A stretch of 64,000 nt of DNA, taken from the NCBI GenBank assembly GCA_012295225.1, contig WMKK01000014.1:62001-126000 (forward strand). The letters are read 5' to 3'. The notes under the pieces are model-generated. The model saw only the letters and a program-made list of their open reading frames with translations, had not been told where the DNA came from and made no database searches. The DNA comes from Ostreococcus mediterraneus (lineage: Eukaryota > Chlorophyta > Mamiellophyceae > Mamiellales > Bathycoccaceae). Shown in pieces: positions 55,612 to 64,000 of this stretch. How positions within the stretch are numbered: position 1 is the first letter of the stretch; each line of letters starts with the position of its first letter. The position numbers were made by a program, and so were the translations under genes.

Positions 55612-58600
55612 ATGTCCGAGCACGAATGCCGGGCGTTCATCGCCGCCGCGAACGCGCTGGCGACGGCTGATCGCGTGGAAGCCGAGCGTGAACTCGTGCG
55701 CATTCGCACCAGCGCGCACGCGCGCGGTATCGCGCGCGAAGTGCTGTCGCGCGGGGACTCGAGTGTGTCGCTCGATGCGGCGTTTCACGCTTCGGTGATG
55801 TATCGCGCGGCGGTGCTGCGGGATTGGGGCGGTTTAACTGCGCACGAACGCGAGGATGCGCGTGATTTCGCGCTGTCTTGGACGCTGACGTCCGTGCAGG
55901 CGCCGAGCGTGGTGAGAAAGTCGATGAGCGATGCGTGCGCGGTGTTTTTGAAGCGCGCGTGCGTGGACGCGGATGACTCTGGGAAGATGGCGATGTTACA
56001 CGCGACTGAGGCGCGCGTGCAGGCGATGGGAGGGAGTGCGGATGCGGCAGTGATCGGGCTCGGGGTGTACGCGGCGTTGGTGAGCGAATTTGCACCTGGG
56101 ACGGCGAGCGCGTTGGGGTGCTCGTGGGAAAAGCACGAGCAATCGAGAGCGAGCGCGGAGAAGAATATATTAAAGCCGTTCTTTACGCACGGGGTAAACG
56201 CGGCCAAGGCGTGGAGTGCGAAAGTCGGGGATGGGAGTGATCACGGTGCGTGCGCAGGGGCGCTTTTGCTGATGAATGGGGTGTTAAATTGGGATTTTAA
56301 TCGAGACGTCAGTTATGGATTTCGCGGGCGAGCGTTTCCATCGACAGAGAGCGCGGCGAATGCGTTTGTCAGATTGACACCTGGGATTGAGTGGAGAGAG
56401 ATTTTATTAGCACCTGGTGCGTTGGATTGGTTGTATGAGTTGCACGCATCGGCAGAGAATGCGGCGTTGGCGAGTGGTAGCATGGAAGCGAAGCGGGTCG
56501 CCGCGGCGAGCCGTAAAACACTCAGCGCGTTGTGCACGTTGAGCGGATGTGTGTTTCCCCCGAAAGACGCCGACGATAGCTTACGAGTAGGCCATTTTGT
56601 GCGTTGCGCGCGTGCGATTGCGAGTTATCTTTTACCTGCATCGAAGAGCGTGCACGCAGCAATTGAAGGCTACGGCGAAGACGCGCTCATTGATGGATGT
56701 CGGTCCTTGTACGCCTTGGCGTCTGTACACGAAGCGCAAGACTTCGCGGCGGTGTCACTCGGTGCTGATTTGAATAAAACTGCACTTGATATTTTAGGTG
56801 AACTCACGCTGGAGTGCTTGAATCAGGATGCGCTGTCGGTGCACGCTGAAGGCACAGTCGTAGACGAGTGCTTGAAGATGCTCCTCGAATCTTGGGGCGC
56901 GTTGGTCAATAAAGGCATGTTCGCCCCGGGCGGCACCGAGGTGGCGACGCCGGTGGCTATTTTAGAAGGTGCGGCAAAAGTTTCGCAAGCGTACATACTC
57001 GCTGGGTTGAAAGCCGCACGTGACGGTGCGCATGAAGAGGATGACGGCCACGAAGAAGAAGGCAAAGCTGGCGCCAAGGCGCTCGACGCGCGCCTCGAAC
57101 TCGCTGCCCAAGTTTTGCGCGCGCACCCGGCATCGACATTGCCAATGTTAGGACAAATTTTAGTAGAAAAGCGCGCGACACTACCGGCGTGCATGGCGAG
57201 TGGTCAAGATCCGAGCGAGTTGCTTGAGGAACTATGGTGGGCAACGCGGCTCGTCGGCCACGTTCTCGCCGACGATGGCGACGGAGAGACTCCGATTCCG
57301 CCAGATTCGCTCGCAGCGGCGTCTGCATCAACGCCTGCGGGTGGGCAAAATTGCGTCGTCGAATTGGCGAGAGCGTTGATCGATACTGGATGCATGGCAC
57401 TCGACGTCAACGCTCGCGGAGCGTTGTCCGCTCGCCTCACTGAAACGATTGTTTGGTCACTCGCGCGCTGGGCGGATACGTATCTCATGTCCGAAGACAC
57501 GGGCGGTAATTTGCATGCAGCAATTTATGCCGCTGCAGGTGGCGTCCGTCGCGGTACCGATATCGCAAATAAGCTCGCACAAGGCGGCGGTGGAATGTTT
57601 AGTGAAGGCAACGGTGGCCCGCAGGCGCTCGACGCGCTCGTACAAATCGGCACTGCCGCGCTGAGTCATTGGCCAGGTGAAACGAGCCTGCAGAAAACAG
57701 CTGGTTTTGTGTTGTTTCCCGTGCTCACGCGCAGGAAAACCTTGTGTAAGCACTTGATAGCAATGCCATCGTGGACGACGCTTCGACAGGCGGCGGCGGG
57801 GGCGCAACGTGAGCGAGGCGTCGTCGCGTTTCCTCCAGAAGTCCATCGAGGATTGAGCGAATGCATCGGCCGTGTCACAGCAGTTATTGATGAGCCATCC
57901 GCATGCGAAGCATACGCGACAGATTTGATCTCTCCGGCGGGTGAGGTGTTGGCTTTGGTTTCTGTCGACCACGCGGGATTACATCATCCGGAAGGCGAAG
58001 CGCGCGCGTGTGCCGCCCTTGAAGCACTTCGCGGTGGCGTGCGCGCGACAAATGGTCGGTCACAAGCGACTATTTTCAACTTTTTCGTCAGTGCGATCGA
58101 GCACTTGCTGAATTTACAAAATTTGGCCAAGGATCTGGCGCGCGTCACAAAGTTGCTCTTGCGCCTGTCTGAGGAATTTATCGAGTTGAATTCGCCCTAC
58201 CTCAACGCCCAGCAAGTGGACTGGATTTGCCGCTACTGCCTGCGTGTGATTGAGACATACGCCACGTCTGGACGAGGGAACGTCAAGAGCGACACTGGGG
58301 CGTTATTGAGTCAGGAAGCGGTGAAAGAGGCGTATAAAGAAGTGCGCGCGTTGTTAAAGATGCTCACGCACTTGTCGAGCGGGAATTTACACGACGCCAT
58401 CATCGAGAGCGCGCCTGCTGATGAAGCCGCAGCGTTGGCGGCGAAGATGGATATCGCCCACGTCGTGTTCACGGGATTAAACACCGTCATCCCGCTCATT
58501 ACAGACGAGTTGTTGAAGTTTCCAAAGTTGTGCAAACAATACTTTGAGCTCTTGGCGTATATGCTCGAGGCGTATCCCAAAAAAGTAGCCCAGCTCGACG

Positions 58601-59097
58601 GCAGCATGTTCGCGACGCTCATGTCCACCTTGGAATTTGGCTTGAAGCACGCGAATGAAATCGTGAGTAAGGAGAGCATGACCGCACTCGGGGCGCTGGC
58701 CACGTTTCAGTGCAACAGTGCCAAGGCGTCGGCGCCTGGTTTAGGCGCGCACATGGCACCAAACGCGGAAGGATTGAGCATTCTCGGACACTTGATGCGC
58801 GTATTATTCCAACGCCTCGTATTCGAAGAAGCCGTATTCGACTTGGTCGACGAAGCCGCCGATGCGTTGCTACCAATCATCTTATACGAACGACAGGCGT
58901 ACGAATCGCTTGCGCAGACGCTCATGGCTTCGGTGAGCGCCGACGCGCGAAGCGTGGAATTAATGTCCAACGCATTCACGCAATTAACTTCAGCCAATGG
59001 ATTGACGCAGGGGGTAGATAGAATGAACAAGCGTCGCTTCCGCCGTAACCTTGCCGAGTTCCTCACCGTCACTCGAGGCGTCGTGCGACAGCAATAG
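55612..59097 (+). CDS. XPO4: Exportin-4 (nuclear export receptor)
   Basis: This importin-beta family receptor exports proteins such as eIF5A from the nucleus with RanGTP. The 1,161-residue protein is close in length to human XPO4 (about 1,150) and is alpha-helical throughout with HEAT-like repeats. Matching blocks are ALGCSWEKHEQSRA...ILKPFF, WREILLAPGALDWLYELH, LKMLLESWGALV, ELWWATRLVGHVLADDGDGETPIPP, ILRV-type LARWADTYL, TVIPLITDELLKFPKLCKQYFELL and the C-terminal LAEFLTVTRGVVRQQ. I chose the ATG at 55612; a GTG lies just before it. Confidence 0.93.
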   Translation: MSEHECRAFIAAANALATADRVEAERELVRIRTSAHARGIAREVLSRGDSSVSLDAAFHASVMYRAAVLRDWGGLTAHEREDARDFALSWTLTSVQAPSVVRKSMSDACAVFLKRACVDADDSGKMAMLHATEARVQAMGGSADAAVIGLGVYAALVSEFAPGTASALGCSWEKHEQSRASAEKNILKPFFTHGVNAAKAWSAKVGDGSDHGACAGALLLMNGVLNWDFNRDVSYGFRGRAFPSTESAANAFVRLTPGIEWREILLAPGALDWLYELHASAENAALASGSMEAKRVAAASRKTLSALCTLSGCVFPPKDADDSLRVGHFVRCARAIASYLLPASKSVHAAIEGYGEDALIDGCRSLYALASVHEAQDFAAVSLGADLNKTALDILGELTLECLNQDALSVHAEGTVVDECLKMLLESWGALVNKGMFAPGGTEVATPVAILEGAAKVSQAYILAGLKAARDGAHEEDDGHEEEGKAGAKALDARLELAAQVLRAHPASTLPMLGQILVEKRATLPACMASGQDPSELLEELWWATRLVGHVLADDGDGETPIPPDSLAAASASTPAGGQNCVVELARALIDTGCMALDVNARGALSARLTETIVWSLARWADTYLMSEDTGGNLHAAIYAAAGGVRRGTDIANKLAQGGGGMFSEGNGGPQALDALVQIGTAALSHWPGETSLQKTAGFVLFPVLTRRKTLCKHLIAMPSWTTLRQAAAGAQRERGVVAFPPEVHRGLSECIGRVTAVIDEPSACEAYATDLISPAGEVLALVSVDHAGLHHPEGEARACAALEALRGGVRATNGRSQATIFNFFVSAIEHLLNLQNLAKDLARVTKLLLRLSEEFIELNSPYLNAQQVDWICRYCLRVIETYATSGRGNVKSDTGALLSQEAVKEAYKEVRALLKMLTHLSSGNLHDAIIESAPADEAAALAAKMDIAHVVFTGLNTVIPLITDELLKFPKLCKQYFELLAYMLEAYPKKVAQLDGSMFATLMSTLEFGLKHANEIVSKESMTALGALATFQCNSAKASAPGLGAHMAPNAEGLSILGHLMRVLFQRLVFEEAVFDLVDEAADALLPIILYERQAYESLAQTLMASVSADARSVELMSNAFTQLTSANGLTQGVDRMNKRRFRRNLAEFLTVTRGVVRQQ

Positions 59098-59625
59098 CGT
59101 TCATCGACGACGGCGCGCGCGGATAAACTTTGCCAGCACTAGCAGCAGCAATTATGAATTTGATCGAGTTGTAAACGCACACTGACGACACCACTACCCA
59201 CGCGCACGCACGTACAATTCAAATCGATTCGCACCGCGCGATATACACTTCTCATCGAAACGCAAACAAACCATCAAGTAAAAACCGACGCGGCGGATAT
59301 AAATGAATTACAAAACCAACGCGATCGTCCGACGACAACATCGACGACGCGCACGCGTTCCACGCACACGCATCACTCAATCATCATCATCATCGGTTTC
59401 ATACCTAGCGCTTTTTGCTCGCTCAGACTAAAAAATAATTCCGCGAGAGACGCGACCCGCCGAAAGCCCCCTTCAGGTTTAGGGCTTACCCAAGCCTATC
59501 GTCATCGCCTCGTGCTCTCTCTCTCGCGCGCGCTCTCTCTCTCACACTCCCTACTAAAATAACCGTCATCCCATCATCCCACGGCCTCGCATCGCAATCG
59601 TCCACCCTCTGCGTCGCGTCGTCGT
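59098..59625. other. Convergent intergenic region XPO4 / rps17 (528 bp)
   Basis: This stretch is longer than other convergent gaps. It holds AT-richer DNA, a run of ATC trinucleotides near 59380-59395, a TTTAGGG telomere-type word near 59478, and a CT/CG/CT tract around 59515-59550. No conserved open reading frame was seen. A small RNA gene cannot be excluded by eye. Confidence 0.45.
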
Positions 59626-59982
59626 CTATTCCGCCGCGCACGACCCATTCGAGGCGCACACGCGACGAAACTCGAATCGCTTCTTCGCGCTCATCGGTCG
59701 GCACGCCACGATCTCCACGCGATCGCCCACCTTGCACGAATCATCCTCGTCGTGAAACATAAACTTTGCGCTCTTGTTCACGCGCTTGACGTACTTCGGG
59801 TGCGGCACCTTGCGCTCGACGAGCAAGGTTTTGGATTTCGTGCCCGAGACGCTCACGACGCGACCTTCGAGGGTTTGCGCGGCGGCGGTCACGGTCAAGG
59901 ATGCGCGCTTGGGCGACGCCGCGGTGGGCGTGCGCGCGGCGGTGAAACGCGGGGTGATGGTGGCGAATTGTTGGGTGAGCAT
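59626..59982 (-). CDS. RPS17: Plastid 30S ribosomal protein uS17 (nuclear gene)
   Basis: The 118-residue protein starts with a Thr/Ala/Arg-rich transit peptide (about 1-35). It then matches bacterial-type S17: LEGRVVSVSGTKSKTLLVERKVPHPKYVKRVNKSAKFMFHDED and CKVGDRVEIVACRPMSAKKRFEFRRV, which show the OB-fold core and the P-h-Y-K-k segment. I chose the ATG at 59982. Another in-frame ATG at 60120 would add 46 residues, but that stretch contains an exact copy of the psaD upstream element, which argues that it is untranslated. Confidence 0.9.
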   Translation of the reverse strand: MLTQQFATITPRFTAARTPTAASPKRASLTVTAAAQTLEGRVVSVSGTKSKTLLVERKVPHPKYVKRVNKSAKFMFHDEDDSCKVGDRVEIVACRPMSAKKRFEFRRVCASNGSCAAE

Positions 59983-60298
59983 GGCGGCGGCGGCGGCGGT
60001 CGTCGTCGTCGAATGCCGACGGCGCGCGCGGCGGCAGCGGGGACGTCCATCCAACGTGAGTGATGTGGGGGGTGTGGGAATTCGGACATTCGGCGTGGTG
60101 GAGTTCGTACTCGGGGTCATGTGGACGTAGTGTAGGGCGTGGAGCGGTATGTGTGTGTGTTGTTGGTTGTGGTGTATTGTACAAACGGGTCGGTTCGCGG
60201 CCGCCGACGCGGTTGGCGGCGCGGACGCGATGACGCCGTGCTAGTGTTTTGTTTTAATTTTGTTTCGTTCAAGTGTGAATGTTCGTTTTTCGGGGTGG
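59983..60298. promoter_or_regulatory. 5' flank of rps17 and 3' flank of the TTM gene
   Basis: These 316 bp lie between two minus-strand genes. The main visible feature is the 14-mer ATTCGGACATTCGG at 60080-60093, identical to the one upstream of psaD. GT-rich DNA follows towards the TTM stop. Confidence 0.5.
60080..60093 (+). promoter_or_regulatory. ATTCGG-AC-ATTCGG direct-repeat element upstream of plastid rps17
   Basis: This is an exact 14-base match to the psaD element at 2750-2763, about 100 nt before the rps17 ATG, but in the opposite orientation relative to the gene. Function inferred from conservation between two plastid-protein genes. Confidence 0.5.
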
Positions 60299-62428
60299 TC
60301 ACGATCGGCGCGCGCCGGCGAAAAAGGCGCCGAGAACGGCGACGGTGGCGGCGAGCGCGACGCCGACGGTGACGGTGGTTTGCGTGCGACGTTCGAGATG
60401 CGCCAATTCGAGCTGCTGCTTGTGAAAATTGACCATCATGGCGTCGATTTTCACGTTGAGGCTTTGCAAGTCACGGGAAAGGATGTCGGTTTCCTTGGTG
60501 CGCGTGCCGCCAGGGGAGACGACGTCTTCGACGCTCGCTTGGCGTTGCAAATCTGATAGTCTCTCCACGCGGTTCGCGAGCCAATCGAACTTCACTTCCA
60601 GTCCTTGTTGATCGCGCGCTACACCAGGAGATGCTTGACGTCTAGATGGCGACGTTCGACCGTCATTACGCTGGCGGCGACCAGGGCTGGTGAGACGCGC
60701 TTCGCCCACCGCGGCATCCCAGTTTGGAGCCTTTGTGCGCGGGGGTCCGCGACTCGCACTTCGCGGCGGCGGCGTGTAGAATGTATCTGTGCCGGTGCCA
60801 AGGTCATACCCACCCCATCCCGTCGGTGCCGCGGATTTGGGCCTGGGAATCACCGGCGGACGACCTTCGTCGCTGCCGTTTGGAGAACGCCTCGCGCCAC
60901 CGTGCCCCGAGCTGTGTCTAGACTCTGTACTCGAATCATCTGAAGCATCAGTTGCGGAAGCTAACATGGATTCCGTGATTGGGAATCGCGCTCGCAAGTC
61001 ATCTGTCAACGAGCTCAACTCTTTGGTGAGTTGCTCGAGCTGCACTTGCTCAATGTACGAGTGCGGAATGTACGTGCCATTCAATCCGAGCTTCTTCCCA
61101 GCCTCTTCAACCGCCGAGCGCACTTTCCCTTGGACTTGTACGAAAGACCGATCGAGACCTTCGACCCAATCGACTTTGATGGTGATAAAGTCGTCGCTAT
61201 ATTCTTTGCTTCGACGCTTCATGATGGCCCCGACGACGTAGCCGAGCGCCATTAAACCACCTAAAATACGAACGCCAACTTCAAACTTGATTCTCGGCGA
61301 AATCATAATCGGTCCATCAGTGACGGTTTCGGCAAACATCAACGTGTAGTGTCCGTCGCGATTACGCATTCTGAGCCAGGACGTGCACGTCTCTGGGTCT
61401 TCATTTGGCGGGAGCAAATAAATGTCGGCGGTTTCGACTTCGTCTGTGATCTCAACCTCGTCACTCAACACGCGCAAGATACGCGCCTCATCCGGTACGC
61501 GATCCGATTTCAAAATATACGTCGGATCTTGAAAACCGGCAAACGGGTTAAACGAGTTCACGACGCGTAAATGCGCGGTGCGCAAGTCTGGCTCGATGAA
61601 CGCCTTGTACATCGGATACACAGTCTCACTAATTTGGTGAATAATCGACTCTGGTGCCTGACCACTGCGGTTGATATCGCGCAACACGCGCTTGACTAAA
61701 TCAAAGTGCACACCTCCGGTGACCGAAATGCGCAAATCCAACATCGGGCGCAACTTCTCATTGAGAGCGTAAATACCCTCCACGATGACCACCTTTGACT
61801 TTGGACACTCGTGCGTAACGTACCCCGTGCGCTTACTCTGCTTATAGTCATAAATCGGCGCCTGAATAGTCTCGCCATTCTTCAATCCTTTCAAGTTGGC
61901 CAGTAAACACTCGTAATCCGTCAACCTCGGGTCGTCAAAATTCCCCTCGAGCAACATCGACGCGTCGTTGTACATGTCCATCGACAACGTCACCGCCCCC
62001 GGCATAAACTCCTGAATCTTACTCGTAAACACCGTTTTCCCCGCCCCACTCGGTCCAGCGATACCAACAATTATCGTTTTATCAGGCGAACTCGCCTTTA
62101 ACAACTGAATCGCACGAATCGACAAATAAAACCCTTTATCAAAACTAAGTTGCTCATCCACTCGCGCGATCTCGTGCGTCTTGCTCCCATCCGCGTTGCG
62201 CTTCTCCACCAACCGTAGCGCATCCTTAATCAACCCTCCGCTCGAGGGCGAACCAACGCGAAAATCAGACCCCGTAGGACTCTTCGCGATCGCTCGCTTC
62301 GCCTCATTCACCGGCGCGCGCGAATCCACCACCCCATCGTCATCCGTCACGGCGGCGTGCCGTTCAAACGCCATCGGCGGCGTTTCGGGCACATCCGCGC
62401 GCGTCAGCGTCGCCGGCGCGTCCGCCAT
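60299..62428 (-). CDS. TTM1/2-type triphosphate tunnel metalloenzyme (uridine-kinase-like plus CYTH, tail-anchored)
   Basis: The 709-residue protein has the plant TTM1/TTM2 layout. A uridine-kinase-like P-loop domain (about 100-300) carries GIAGPSGAGKT (122-132) and VVIVEGIYALNEK. A CYTH triphosphate-tunnel domain (about 320-490) is followed by a disordered Ser/Arg/Pro-rich region, a coiled coil (VEDVV...LQSLNVKIDAMMVNFHKQQLELAHLE) and a C-terminal membrane anchor (about 685-705). In Arabidopsis these proteins hydrolyse pyrophosphate or triphosphate at the mitochondrial outer membrane and affect immunity and senescence. Whether the algal protein is at that membrane is not shown. Its start region has a TCGGACAT core 191 nt upstream. 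Confidence 0.9.
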   Translation of the reverse strand: MADAPATLTRADVPETPPMAFERHAAVTDDDGVVDSRAPVNEAKRAIAKSPTGSDFRVGSPSSGGLIKDALRLVEKRNADGSKTHEIARVDEQLSFDKGFYLSIRAIQLLKASSPDKTIIVGIAGPSGAGKTVFTSKIQEFMPGAVTLSMDMYNDASMLLEGNFDDPRLTDYECLLANLKGLKNGETIQAPIYDYKQSKRTGYVTHECPKSKVVIVEGIYALNEKLRPMLDLRISVTGGVHFDLVKRVLRDINRSGQAPESIIHQISETVYPMYKAFIEPDLRTAHLRVVNSFNPFAGFQDPTYILKSDRVPDEARILRVLSDEVEITDEVETADIYLLPPNEDPETCTSWLRMRNRDGHYTLMFAETVTDGPIMISPRIKFEVGVRILGGLMALGYVVGAIMKRRSKEYSDDFITIKVDWVEGLDRSFVQVQGKVRSAVEEAGKKLGLNGTYIPHSYIEQVQLEQLTKELSSLTDDLRARFPITESMLASATDASDDSSTESRHSSGHGGARRSPNGSDEGRPPVIPRPKSAAPTGWGGYDLGTGTDTFYTPPPRSASRGPPRTKAPNWDAAVGEARLTSPGRRQRNDGRTSPSRRQASPGVARDQQGLEVKFDWLANRVERLSDLQRQASVEDVVSPGGTRTKETDILSRDLQSLNVKIDAMMVNFHKQQLELAHLERRTQTTVTVGVALAATVAVLGAFFAGARRS

Positions 62429-62933
62429 CGTCGCAGTCGCGTGAAACGCGCACCCGCGGGTCGTGTTATCGCGCTATGTCACGCCGGGCGCGGCGAGCGA
62501 CGTCGCGCGCGCGCGGCACAGACGCGTCGCGCGGTGACGTCAACGGCGCATCCGCGCGTGGCCCTGTCCCAAGCGCGCGCGCTTACATCGGTCAACTGTA
62601 TACGTCTTTACGTGCCGTATGTCCGATAACAGATGGAAATAGAGCATGGTTCGCGTACCCAGAATTTGAACGTCATATAGCACTCAAATGCGATGCAGTA
62701 TGACACGCGTGGTATTTATGACGACGACGGTGTCGCGAACAAATAAAACAGTTGCCTGACGCCATTGCTCGCCACGCCACGCGCGTCGGCTCGGCGTGGA
62801 CAACGCGCCGCGGACGACGCGCGCGCACACCGGGTTCGTTTTCGTCGCGTCATCGCGCGGGTGCGATCGATCGGGCGCGTGCGCGTGCGTAGGCGTCACA
62901 TCGGGTGAAAATATCTTTCATTCAACATCAGCC
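62429..62933. promoter_or_regulatory. Divergent promoter region TTM / acidic lipid-anchored protein
   Basis: These 505 bp separate divergent starts. A TCGGACAT core on the minus strand at 62619-62626 extends to the 11-mer TCGGACATACG, also present upstream of CHL27. No gene recognised. Confidence 0.45.
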
Positions 62934-64000
62934 ATGGGTGGTGCGTGTTCTAAGACGTCGATCGATGGCGCGAGCGGTGGTACGATCATCATCACTCGCG
63001 GCGACGATGATGATGATGATGTCACTGAGGGCGCTGACGCGCGAAGGGAGGACGAGGCCGAGGCGACGCGTCGCGCGGTGAAGCAAGTCTCGTTTGGCGA
63101 TGAGACGGTCGCGGCCGCGGCCGCGGTCGTCGTCGTCGACGACGACGACAATAACGACGACAATAGTGATGCGAGCGAAGATGTAAAGGTGTCGATAAAG
63201 TCTGCGCTGCGATCGACGTCGGCGTTGAAGCCACCGCCGGTGATGGTGGAAGATGAAGACGAGGATGAGGACGAGGAGCGGGTCGACCCGGCGGTGTTGC
63301 GGGCGTTGCGGGACACGTTGGCGGCGACTTTGCCGTCTATGGGACATGCGAAGCCTGTGATGACGAGCACGATGTCAGCGTATCGCGCGGCGAGTCGGAC
63401 GTACGAAGGTGAACGAGTGGATCGAGAGCGTGTGCAGAGCGGCGGAGAGCGGCCTGCTTCTATGCGGTTACAGTCGGTTCGCGAGGAACCAGATGTGTTA
63501 TTATTAGACAATAGAAGCGACGAGGAAGAGGAGGCGCCAGTGAAAGAAAAGCCGAAACGGTCCATAGAGAATCGAGTCCGCGAGGCGAGACGAGAAGATC
63601 AGCGACGGGCACTGGAGCCGAAGGAAAAGTCAAACGCCGAACACACGACAAAAACGTCCCGTGTAAGACAAGAAGGGAAGAAAAAGGATTCTACGCGATG
63701 GACCGCGCCAAAACGAACATCATACGAGCGTAAACTTGATCGTCTTTTTGCAGTTGCAGAGCGTGCTGGGGTATCGGCCGAACGTGTCAATCAAGAAATT
63801 AGCGACTTGAATGAACGCGTTGAGAACGGCGTCATCGCCGTGCAACCGTGGGAGGAGAAGGGTAATTCATGGGCTGCGGAGCGTTCAAAAAGTGCGCTTT
63901 CCGAACGAAGCTCTAGTGCTGGGACAATACTTCAGCCCAAGGGATTGAAGACAGCACGCGTAGATGGGAAACCTTTGGAAAGCGCTAGACATATCGTAGA
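62934..64000 (+). CDS. Acidic, probably dually lipidated protein of unknown function, 3' end cut off
   Basis: The frame opens at ATG 62934 in good context and stays open to the end of the window (355 codons seen), so the gene is incomplete. The N-terminus MGGACSK fits myristoylation at Gly2 with palmitoylation at Cys5. Long Asp/Glu runs follow (residues 24-29, about 64-76 and 105-115), separated by Ala/Val- and basic stretches (KVSIKSALRSTSALK). The rest is charged and probably disordered, with REARREDQRRALE and YERKLDRLFAVAERAGVSAERVNQEI forming likely helices. No domain recognised. An opposite-strand frame at 62918-63565 is a shadow. Confidence 0.7.
   Translation, partial: MGGACSKTSIDGASGGTIIITRGDDDDDDVTEGADARREDEAEATRRAVKQVSFGDETVAAAAAVVVVDDDDNNDDNSDASEDVKVSIKSALRSTSALKPPPVMVEDEDEDEDEERVDPAVLRALRDTLAATLPSMGHAKPVMTSTMSAYRAASRTYEGERVDRERVQSGGERPASMRLQSVREEPDVLLLDNRSDEEEEAPVKEKPKRSIENRVREARREDQRRALEPKEKSNAEHTTKTSRVRQEGKKKDSTRWTAPKRTSYERKLDRLFAVAERAGVSAERVNQEISDLNERVENGVIAVQPWEEKGNSWAAERSKSALSERSSSAGTILQPKGLKTARVDGKPLESARHIV

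Noticed and set aside
62918-63565. 215-codon minus-strand open frame of mostly Ser and Thr
   Set aside because: It is the antisense reading of Asp/Glu codons in the plus-strand gene starting at 62934, which has a better start and stays open to the window end.
1-64000. Mobile elements, viral remnants, toxin-antitoxin or CRISPR-like arrays
   Set aside because: No transposase, reverse transcriptase, capsid-like protein, terminal repeats or spacer arrays were seen on either strand.

Overview
The window looks like nuclear DNA of a picoplanktonic green alga of the Mamiellales, most likely an Ostreococcus-type genome. The evidence is plant-type nuclear genes for plastid proteins (CHL27, PsaD, plastid uS17, phosphoglycolate phosphatase, a TTM1/2-type enzyme, an ABCF4-type ATPase), extreme gene packing (35 protein genes in 64 kb, about 7.3 kb of it intergenic), GC-rich codon use, and only six short introns. 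I assigned the taxon from gene content alone, without any database search.

Layout. 1-6.5 kb: CHL27 (cut by the window start), psaD (three exons), a YqgF/RuvX-like nuclease, an ANKRD13-like protein and the ATP12 assembly factor, the last two divergent over 26 bp. 6.7-13.7 kb: four minus-strand genes for condensin subunit G, phosphoglycolate phosphatase, a MOSC/mARC-like protein and a candidate KAR5/GEX1 nuclear-fusion protein. 14-23 kb: one intronless gene for a receptor-like surface protein of about 3,030 residues. 23-33 kb: MZT1, phosphoglucomutase, a GT90 glycosyltransferase, a patatin-type lipase, a PEX3-like protein, a small unknown protein and MRE11. 33-40 kb: a minus-strand run of three tightly packed or overlapping genes (EcsC plus J-like fusion, TMEM242-like, AIRIM-like), then PIG-O and a short mTERF. 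40-53 kb: ABCF4, an FNR-like oxidoreductase, a tail-anchored unknown, cyclophilin PPIL3, TBCCD1, a 1,010-residue coiled-coil protein and a SET methyltransferase. 53-64 kb: a probably lumenal methyltransferase, a duplicated-cupin protein, exportin-4, plastid uS17, the TTM enzyme and an acidic, probably lipid-anchored protein cut by the window end.

The genes do not form a pathway cluster; this is housekeeping DNA. No mobile element, rRNA, CRISPR array or convincing tRNA was seen.

The most interesting signal is non-coding. A direct-repeat element, consensus TCGGACA[TC][TA]CGG, lies upstream of psaD, yqgF, CHL27 and plastid rps17, with weaker copies at two other gene starts. psaD and rps17 share an identical 14-mer, and the psaD and CHL27 copies have the same strand and nearly the same distance from the start codon (163 and 166 nt). 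Also notable are an invariant ACTRAC branch site in all six introns, overlapping or near-abutting same-strand genes that could be co-transcribed, and a candidate karyogamy gene.
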